NCBI GenBank assembly: GCA_003151295.1
Contig: PLXD01000063.1
Location: 2,049-7,626 of the forward strand
DNA length: 5,578 nt
Direction: 5' to 3'
From: Chitinophagaceae bacterium
GTDB lineage: Bacteria > Bacteroidota > Bacteroidia > Chitinophagales > Chitinophagaceae
Part shown: piece by piece, positions 1 through 4,087 of the stretch
How positions within the stretch are numbered: the stretch's first letter is position 1
Layout of the letters: the number at the start of each line of letters is the position of its first letter
Position numbers and translations under genes: made by a program
The notes under the pieces: model-generated
What the model was told of the DNA's origin: nothing
Database searches by the model: none
The model's input: the letters and a program-made list of their open reading frames with translations, nothing else

Positions 1-584
1 TCATCATGATAGGAAGGGCTTAGCAGGACATAGCTCTCTTTTTTGGGGGAATAGGTCTCTTTCAACGCCTCCCATACGAAGCATACTTTTTTCTCGATCA
101 ACCGCTTGATCACCGGGTATACACGCGAGGAATCCAATAGCTCCTGTACTTCGGAGAGCTTCAGCTCCCGCTTGATCAGGAGGGCTTCGGCGACCAGGAA
201 TTCATCGTTGTCGAGATGGGTAAAATCCTCCCCGGTCTCTTCATTATAGACCAGGATGGATTCGCTGCTGAGCTTGAAATGAGCGGGCAACGCTGCCGCC
301 ATCACTTCTCCTTCGCTGCACAGGTAATAATTTGCTATCCATTCCCATAATTGGAGCTGGGCGGCATGGACGATCGGCGCTGCGTCCAACACGTTAAGCA
401 GTTCCCTTGGTTCAAATGCCTGGGGTTTGTCGTAATGGATCCTTTTGACGAGGCCGGCATATTTTTTATTTTTCAGCGTCACTTCCACCCTGCAGCCGGT
501 CCTGATCTGCTCACGGAATGCCTCCGGCACTGACCAGGTATAGTTCTTCGGTAATGCGAGCGGTATAATGACTTCTGCGTACAT
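1..584 (-). CDS. priA: Primosomal protein N' (replication restart helicase PriA), N-terminal part
   Basis: The gene is cut by the left edge; 194 N-terminal codons are visible of a protein that is usually about 800 residues. PriA recognises stalled or repaired replication forks and reloads the replicative helicase; it acts in the cytoplasm on DNA. The opening MYAEVIIPLALPKNYTWSVP, then GCRVEV, YAGLVKRIH and LQLWEWIANYYLCSEGEVM, is the pattern of the PriA 3'-DNA-binding domain (about residues 1-105) in Bacteroidota. The rest, up to about residue 190, should be the winged-helix linker. The Walker A/B helicase motifs and the zinc-binding cysteines lie outside the window and cannot be checked. The ATG at 582-584 is chosen because family members begin exactly there and a promoter-like element lies just upstream. 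It reads in the same direction as the DUF4258 gene, 72 bp downstream of it, so read-through is possible. Identification is by recognition of the N-terminal domain only. Confidence 0.9.
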   Translation of the reverse strand, partial: MYAEVIIPLALPKNYTWSVPEAFREQIRTGCRVEVTLKNKKYAGLVKRIHYDKPQAFEPRELLNVLDAAPIVHAAQLQLWEWIANYYLCSEGEVMAAALPAHFKLSSESILVYNEETGEDFTHLDNDEFLVAEALLIKRELKLSEVQELLDSSRVYPVIKRLIEKKVCFVWEALKETYSPKKESYVLLSPSYHD

Positions 585-599
585 AGTAGTTTCGAGACG

Positions 600-607
600 C
601 AAAAATA
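600..607 (-). promoter_or_regulatory. Predicted -7 element of the priA promoter
   Basis: On the minus strand the sequence reads TATTTTTG, a full match to the Bacteroidota sigma-ABfr -7 consensus TAnnTTTG. It ends 15 bases before the priA ATG, so the transcript leader would be only about 10 bases. No TTG is found at the usual -33 spacing; that position is occupied by the AGCT heptad repeat. The call is by consensus match only. Confidence 0.5.
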
Positions 608-634
608 GCTCATAGCTAACAGCTTATAGCTTAT
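607..634. repeat. Four tandem 7-bp units, AGCTNAY type
   Basis: The plus strand reads AGCTCAT, AGCTAAC, AGCTTAT, AGCTTAT, with AGCT recurring at exactly 7-base spacing four times; a fifth, degenerate unit (AGGGAGC) follows at 635-641. The repeat fills much of the 72-bp gap between priA and the DUF4258 gene and covers the region upstream of the predicted priA -7 element. Similar AGCT-heptad tracts are, to my recollection, scattered between genes in Bacteroidota genomes. Its function is unknown. Confidence 0.75.
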
Positions 635-656
635 AGGGAGCGTTATTTAAAAATTG

Positions 657-1115
657 CTAATGACAGTCGCATTGCCATTCCGCGCCAAGCTCTATACAGG
701 TGACAACTATTAAAGATCCTTCTTCCCGGCTGTTCGGGGAAGGAACTGCAAAGATGATGCGCAGGTGCTGCCCTTCCTTCGTATAGCCTTCCAGGGCGTA
801 TTTGGGATCCGGACGGCCATCGGGCTCACTTTTCCGGTAATCGATCTCCCCGTTCTCCAGAATTTCCCGCACCTCTTTTTCCGTAATATGGCGGCAGTCC
901 ATCCGGCAACGGGCGTGGCATGTCAGGATCAGCCGCCCGGCTTTCCGGTCGATCGGTTCCCCGCTTGCGGTATTATTCGTCGAACCGGGGCGGGATGGGA
1001 GTGGATTTATAGGCTGCGGGACCACCGAAGGTCCCTGGCACCGGATGAACAGCAGGGAAAGAAATACGGAGAGCAGGAATGAACGGGCGAAGGACAGCAA
1101 TAAACGGGCTCTCAC
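657..1115 (-). CDS. Exported cysteine-rich DUF4258 domain protein
   Basis: This encodes about 152 residues if the GTG at 1113-1115 is the start. The frame is open to an ATG at 1221-1223, but that start would lie inside mtaB and upstream of the predicted promoter at 1152-1159, so a GTG (1113-1115 or 1128-1130) is more likely; GTGAGAG about 10 bases ahead of the 1115 GTG could serve as a weak ribosome site. The N-terminus has a basic stretch and a hydrophobic core (FLLSVFLSLLFI, about residues 13-24), followed by RCQG and a proline/serine/threonine-rich linker (about 27-57). This suggests export or membrane anchoring; an Arg before the Cys makes classical lipoprotein processing doubtful. The DUF4258 domain (about 60-152) shows LTCHARCRMDCRHIT, YALEGY, QHLRIIF and VTCIELGAEWQCDCH. 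DUF4258 resembles small RelE/BrnT-like folds, but no activity is established for this type. Six domain cysteines plus histidines could bind metal or form disulfides, which is inference. It precedes priA in the same direction. Confidence 0.8.
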   Translation of the reverse strand: MRARLLLSFARSFLLSVFLSLLFIRCQGPSVVPQPINPLPSRPGSTNNTASGEPIDRKAGRLILTCHARCRMDCRHITEKEVREILENGEIDYRKSEPDGRPDPKYALEGYTKEGQHLRIIFAVPSPNSREEGSLIVVTCIELGAEWQCDCH

Positions 1116-1132
1116 GAAAACGGCTCTCACGA
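1107..1132. repeat. Short direct repeat carrying both candidate GTG starts
   Basis: The 11-base unit GGCTCTCACGA occurs at 1107-1117 and again at 1122-1132, offset by exactly 15 bases. On the minus strand each copy contains a GTG in the DUF4258 frame, so the peptide reads VRAVFVRAR. The offset keeps the reading frame, giving two equivalent start codons five codons apart. It may be a small tandem duplication. Confidence 0.7.
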
Positions 1133-1151
1133 TCTTATGGTAATTTAAGGC

Positions 1152-1159
1152 CAAATATA
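1152..1159 (-). promoter_or_regulatory. Predicted -7 element for the DUF4258 gene
   Basis: The minus strand reads TATATTTG, a full match to the Bacteroidota -7 consensus TAnnTTTG. Transcription would begin near 1145-1148, leaving about 15 bases before the GTG at 1130 or about 30 before the GTG at 1115. No clear TTG lies at -33. It argues against the far-upstream ATG at 1223 as the start. Confidence 0.5.
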
Positions 1160-1169
1160 CATCCGTCCC

Positions 1170-1199
1170 TTGTACTTCGGGGGGTTCAAGGTATCTTTG
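1170..1199 (+). promoter_or_regulatory. Predicted mtaB promoter (-33 TTG, 19-bp spacer, -7 TATCTTTG)
   Basis: TTG at 1170-1172 is followed after exactly 19 bases by TATCTTTG at 1192-1199. Both elements and the spacing fit the Bacteroidota housekeeping sigma-factor promoter (TTTG / 19-21 bp / TAnnTTTG). The element ends only 10 bases before the mtaB ATG, so the mRNA would have a leader of roughly 4-7 bases, too short for a Shine-Dalgarno site. It is the best promoter match in the window. Confidence 0.65.
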
Positions 1200-1209
1200 C
1201 AGACTTATT

Positions 1210-2484
1210 ATGGATCGAAACAAGACAGTGGCTTTTCATACATTGGGGTGCAAGCTCAATTACTCCGAGACCTCTACCCTCTCCCGCATGCTGGAGAAAG
1301 AAGGTTTTGAAAAAAGGGAGTTTGATGAGCCTGCGGACGTGTATGTGATCAATACCTGTTCTGTCACGGAAAACGCCGATAAGGAATGCAGGCACCTGGT
1401 CAGGCGTATACAACGCCAGTCACCGGAAAGTCTCGTAGTCATTACCGGCTGCTATGCCCAGTTGAAGCCCCGGGAGATCGCCTCTATCCCCGGCGTAGAC
1501 CTGGTCCTGGGGGCAGCAGAAAAATTCAATATCGTACAACACCTGAAAGAATGGTCAAAGGGCGACCCGACGAAGATCTGCAGCTGCGATATCGGGGAGT
1601 TGAGCAGCTTCCACGCTTCTTTTTCTCTCAATGACAGAACGCGGACCTTTCTGAAAGTGCAGGATGGGTGCGACTATAACTGTTCCTTCTGCACCATTCC
1701 GATGGCTCGTGGCAAGAGCCGCAGCGATACCATTGCCGGTGTCCTCCGCAATGTAGAAGAAGCCGTGGCGGCGGGTGTGAAAGAAGTCGTGCTGACCGGT
1801 GTGAACCTCGGTGATTTCGGGCGATCCGAAGTCGCGTTAACCGGTGACGAAACCAATTTTTTTACATTGATACGTGAACTGGAGCAGGTAGAAGGCATTC
1901 AACGCTACCGGATCTCTTCTATCGAACCCAACCTGCTCAGCCCGGAGATCATAGAATGGGTAGCCGGCAGCAGCAAGTTCATGCCCCATTTTCATATACC
2001 CCTGCAGAGCGGGAGCAACCGGATACTGGCATCGATGCGTCGGCGTTACAAGCGGGAACTCTATGCGGAGCGTGTGCAGCAGATCAAGGCCCTGATGCCT
2101 CATTGCGCCATTGGGGTCGACGTGATCACCGGCTTTCCGGGAGAGACCGGAGTTGAATTCAGGGAGACCGTCGATTTCCTGCAAGGGTTGGAGGTATCCT
2201 ATCTCCACGTATTCACTTATTCGGAAAGAGATCATACCAAGGCACTGGAGATCAAACCGGTGGTGCCCATCGCTACCCGCCAGGAACGCAATAAGATCCT
2301 GCGCAACCTTTCCTACATGAAAATGCAGTATTTTACCGCCCAGCACCAGGGACAAGTCCGCAAAGTGCTATTCGAAAAACAAGCCCATGATACCTTGATG
2401 GAAGGCTATACCGATAACTATATCAAGATCACGACACCCTACCGGGCAGAGTGGGTCAACCAACTGGTGGACTGGACAATTTAA
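1210..2484 (+). CDS. mtaB: tRNA t6A37 methylthiotransferase MtaB (radical SAM)
   Basis: This complete 424-residue protein adds a methylthio group to C2 of N6-threonylcarbamoyladenosine at position 37 of ANN-decoding tRNAs, giving ms2t6A. The reaction uses two [4Fe-4S] clusters and S-adenosylmethionine. The N-terminal UPF0004 domain carries cysteines C14 (HTLGCKLN), C50 (INTCSVTENADKECR) and C81 (TGCYAQLKPRE), the ligands of the auxiliary cluster. The radical SAM motif CxxxCxxC is C154, C158, C161 in DGCDYNCSFCTIPMARGKSR. Further family motifs are TGVNLGDFG, RISSIEPN, HIPLQSGSN and GVDVITGFPGE. About residues 380-424 form a TRAM-like C-terminal region. HTLGCKLN with N-to-C wording KLNYSET separates MtaB from the MiaB and RimO branches. 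Length is normal for the family. The ATG at 1210 gives the usual N-terminus. It is transcribed divergently from the DUF4258 gene, and a small protein gene follows 40 bp downstream. No defect is visible. Confidence 0.93.
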   Translation: MDRNKTVAFHTLGCKLNYSETSTLSRMLEKEGFEKREFDEPADVYVINTCSVTENADKECRHLVRRIQRQSPESLVVITGCYAQLKPREIASIPGVDLVLGAAEKFNIVQHLKEWSKGDPTKICSCDIGELSSFHASFSLNDRTRTFLKVQDGCDYNCSFCTIPMARGKSRSDTIAGVLRNVEEAVAAGVKEVVLTGVNLGDFGRSEVALTGDETNFFTLIRELEQVEGIQRYRISSIEPNLLSPEIIEWVAGSSKFMPHFHIPLQSGSNRILASMRRRYKRELYAERVQQIKALMPHCAIGVDVITGFPGETGVEFRETVDFLQGLEVSYLHVFTYSERDHTKALEIKPVVPIATRQERNKILRNLSYMKMQYFTAQHQGQVRKVLFEKQAHDTLMEGYTDNYIKITTPYRAEWVNQLVDWTI

Positions 2485-2514
2485 ACAAAAAAGGCAAAGT
2501 TTTGTTACCTTGTA

Positions 2515-2520
2515 TAGAGG
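2515..2520 (+). promoter_or_regulatory. Ribosome binding site that fixes the start of the small protein gene
   Basis: AGAGGA lies 4 bases before the ATG at 2525-2527. It supports that ATG over the in-frame TTG at 2510-2512, which lies upstream of this site. Confidence 0.55.
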
Positions 2521-2524
2521 AAAC

Positions 2525-2815
2525 ATGCGAAAATTCCAGGTGACCATACAATTCGAGATGGATGACGACTTTGCAGCCTTGGTTCCGCTGCATCGTACTT
2601 ATATCAATCGCCTGATAGAACAGGGAATTATCGATCATTATGTGGTCACCATGGAGACCCAGCATGTCTGGATCACTTTCTCCGCAGAAAACAAGTCACA
2701 GGTAGAAGAATGGCTTTCCAAATCTCCCCTGAACAAATATTGGACTTTCGAGATCAACGAGCTGTTCGTGGTTGACGGATTGCTGTATCGCCTGCCAGTC
2801 GTTCAGCTCAACTGA
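2525..2815 (+). CDS. Small unnamed protein, possible YciI / muconolactone isomerase-like fold
   Basis: This is a soluble 96-residue protein without signal peptide, membrane segment or cysteines. Its order of elements, a strand (KFQVTIQFEM), a helix rich in charged residues (about 15-33, LHRTYINRLIEQGIIDHY), two strands (VVTMETQHVWITFSA), a second helix (KSQVEEWLSKSPLNKY) and a final strand (WTFEINELFVV), matches a ferredoxin-like dimeric alpha-beta barrel such as YciI or muconolactone isomerase-type proteins. The 'helix - GxI - strand - S/T - E..W..xxPL - E-I' layout is typical of that superfamily. This is fold inference from pattern, not a recognised gene, and no catalytic residues can be named. 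The ATG at 2525 is chosen for its AGAGGA ribosome site. It lies 40 bp downstream of mtaB in the same direction and could be cotranscribed, and it converges on the YdcF-like gene with only 18 bp between stop codons. Confidence 0.8.
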   Translation: MRKFQVTIQFEMDDDFAALVPLHRTYINRLIEQGIIDHYVVTMETQHVWITFSAENKSQVEEWLSKSPLNKYWTFEINELFVVDGLLYRLPVVQLN

Positions 2816-2833
2816 TCCGGTCAATTCCACCTG

Positions 2834-3415
2834 TCAGTAAAATAGCATGTATTTATAGAAGGCGACAAAATCGCGGAGCAGTCCGTAGAGATCGTTCTGG
2901 AAATAGACATCCGAAGATGCGCCGTAGATATTTTTAAATCCCAGCTTACGAATGATGTATTTTGTGCGGGTGATATGATAGAAGCTGGTCACTGCGATGG
3001 CGGATGAGAAATGAAGGGAATCATCCAGCTTGAGGAAATCCCTGGCCGTCAGGTAAGTATTTTTCCCCCTATTGTCTTCAATGATCCGGTCGGCGGGTAC
3101 ATTTTCAGCCATCAGGTATCTTTTCATGGCCATACCTTCCGGCACATGGAACTCCCCTTCTCCTCCGCTGACCATTATTTTTTGCACGCGGCCTTCCATA
3201 TATAACTTATAGGCCTTGTCTATCCTGCCTTTCAGCCAGGGGGACAAGCTGCTGTCGGCGTAGACGGTATTGCCCAACACGATGGCGATATCCGCTTTGC
3301 CCTCATAGTCATGGAGCCCGTCAAAGCATGCATATGCGACATGGAGGCAGAACCAGGTCAGGAAGAGAATAGCAAGTAATTTCAGTCTGTTTTTAGTACG
3401 TGAAAGGGTCTTCAT
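2834..3415 (-). CDS. YdcF/SanA-family (DUF218) membrane-anchored protein
   Basis: This complete protein has 193 residues. A basic start and a single hydrophobic segment (about residues 11-31, LKLLAILFLTWFCLHVAYA) suggest an inner-membrane anchor with the domain in the periplasm. The DUF218 domain shows DIAIVLGNTVY (42-52), LSPWLKGRIDKAYKLY (57-72), KIMVSGGEGE (79-88), EGMAMKRYLMAENVPADRI (93-111) and EDNRGKNTYLTARDF (113-127), then a strand-helix pattern with TSFYHITRTKYI. This is the core of the SanA/YdcF family, whose E. coli member SanA affects the envelope barrier to vancomycin; the biochemical activity of the family is not settled. Length fits the short SanA-like type. Its ATG overlaps the stop codon of tag by 4 bases (ATGA), so translation is probably coupled to tag. 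There is no sign of a promoter of its own. Confidence 0.87.
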   Translation of the reverse strand: MKTLSRTKNRLKLLAILFLTWFCLHVAYACFDGLHDYEGKADIAIVLGNTVYADSSLSPWLKGRIDKAYKLYMEGRVQKIMVSGGEGEFHVPEGMAMKRYLMAENVPADRIIEDNRGKNTYLTARDFLKLDDSLHFSSAIAVTSFYHITRTKYIIRKLGFKNIYGASSDVYFQNDLYGLLRDFVAFYKYMLFY

Positions 3416-3972
3416 TTTTTATTTGCCGCCCAGGCGGGTTTGTGTTTCATCAATTTTTTATAAATGGGGCATGTTTCGATATGGGCTCCCGGGAGGTAAC
3501 CGGTGCTCATCAGGAATTCACCTACGATCTCACCGCCGGTAAAGCGGAAAGTATTCTTAAACAATTTTACCCATCCTTCCTTGGTGGAAGGGTGATGACT
3601 ATCCAGCCAGTTCTTAAAGGAGCCCTGTTCTTTTTGTAGCCGCAGGAGGGTCTTTGCATTTTCTATGGTAGCGGCAATCTTCAGCCTGTTGCGTATGATG
3701 CCTTCATCGGCTAATAGTCGGTCGACTTGTTTTTGCCCATAGCGGGCGACCCGGGCAATCTCGAAATTGTCGAATGCGCGGAAAAAATTGTCCTTCTTTT
3801 TCAGGATGGTCGTCCAGGAGAGGCCGGCCTGGTTGATCTCCAGGATCAGCCTGGCAAACAGCTCATCGTCGCTTTCGATCGGGAATCCGTATTCCCGGTC
3901 ATGGTAATGGACATGGACATTGTCCTTTTCCATTCGCAAAACGGCTTCGCAATAGCTGGAAGGTTTCTCCAT
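3412..3972 (-). CDS. tag: DNA-3-methyladenine glycosylase I (Tag)
   Basis: This complete 186-residue protein removes 3-methyladenine from alkylated DNA, the first step of base-excision repair, in the cytoplasm. The N-terminal region reads C8 ... HYHDREYGFPI, followed by LILEINQAGLSWTTILKKKDNF, the best-known Tag signature; E45 matches the conserved Glu38 of the E. coli enzyme. The four zinc ligands of E. coli Tag (Cys4, His17, His175, Cys179) correspond to C8, H24, H164 and C168 (the last two in HIETC, with the same spacing as HVVGC). Further matches are DEGIIRNRLKI and FKNTFRFTGGEIVGEFLMSTGYL. The ATG at 3970-3972 is needed to include C8, and an in-frame TAA lies just upstream at 3979-3981. 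It is the first gene of a two-gene unit with the YdcF-like gene, overlapping by ATGA. It is transcribed divergently from the M1 peptidase gene. Length is normal. Confidence 0.93.
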   Translation of the reverse strand: MEKPSSYCEAVLRMEKDNVHVHYHDREYGFPIESDDELFARLILEINQAGLSWTTILKKKDNFFRAFDNFEIARVARYGQKQVDRLLADEGIIRNRLKIAATIENAKTLLRLQKEQGSFKNWLDSHHPSTKEGWVKLFKNTFRFTGGEIVGEFLMSTGYLPGAHIETCPIYKKLMKHKPAWAANKK

Positions 3973-3988
3973 GGCTGATTATTTGAGG

Positions 3989-3996
3989 CGAAAATA
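3989..3996 (-). promoter_or_regulatory. Possible -7 element for tag
   Basis: The minus strand reads TATTTTCG, seven of eight matches to TAnnTTTG, ending 16 bases before the tag ATG. There is no good TTG at -33, so this is a weak call. Confidence 0.3.
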
Positions 3997-4036
3997 AACA
4001 AATCACCCGCGAAAAAAGAAAAACCCTCATTATATT

Positions 4037-4051
4037 GCATCGACTCGATGC
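4037..4051. promoter_or_regulatory. Perfect 15-base palindrome between divergent genes
   Basis: GCATCGACTCGATGC is a perfect inverted repeat: 7-base arms GCATCGA/TCGATGC around a single C. It lies in the 115-bp gap between tag (minus) and the M1 peptidase gene (plus), 36 bases before the peptidase ATG. It could be an operator for a dimeric regulator or a small hairpin. There is no T-run after it on the plus strand, so a terminator is unlikely. The rest of the gap is AT-rich and shows no strong plus-strand promoter. Confidence 0.5.
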
Positions 4052-4087
4052 TACCCATATCAGTAACTTATTAAACACAGCAAGAAG

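Noticed and set aside
765..1082. Plus-strand open frame of 105 codons opposite the DUF4258 gene
   Set aside because: It lies antisense to a gene with recognisable domain motifs and its translation resembles no family.
657..1115. Toxin of a toxin-antitoxin pair (DUF4258 resembles RelE/BrnT-like folds)
   Set aside because: The protein carries an export or anchor signal and has no small partner gene beside it; its neighbours are priA and mtaB.
657..1223. Full-length 188-residue reading of the DUF4258 frame from the ATG at 1223
   Set aside because: That start lies inside the mtaB coding region and upstream of the predicted promoter; the extra N-terminal 36 residues do not look like a signal peptide or domain.
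1837..2355. Minus-strand open frame of 172 codons inside mtaB
   Set aside because: It is fully antisense to a conserved enzyme; the translation has no domain signature and there is no promoter or ribosome site.
2484..2506. Inverted repeat AACAAAA/TTTTGTT after mtaB as a terminator
   Set aside because: The stem is seven pairs, nearly all A-T, with a 9-base loop and no following T-run, so it would be too weak.
2506..2512. TACCTTG before the small protein gene as its own -7 element
   Set aside because: It is one base short of the TAnnTTTG consensus and no TTG stands at -33; transcription from the mtaB promoter is as likely.
2816..2833. Terminator between the convergent small protein and YdcF-like genes
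   Set aside because: The 18-base gap contains no GC-rich hairpin or T-run on either strand.
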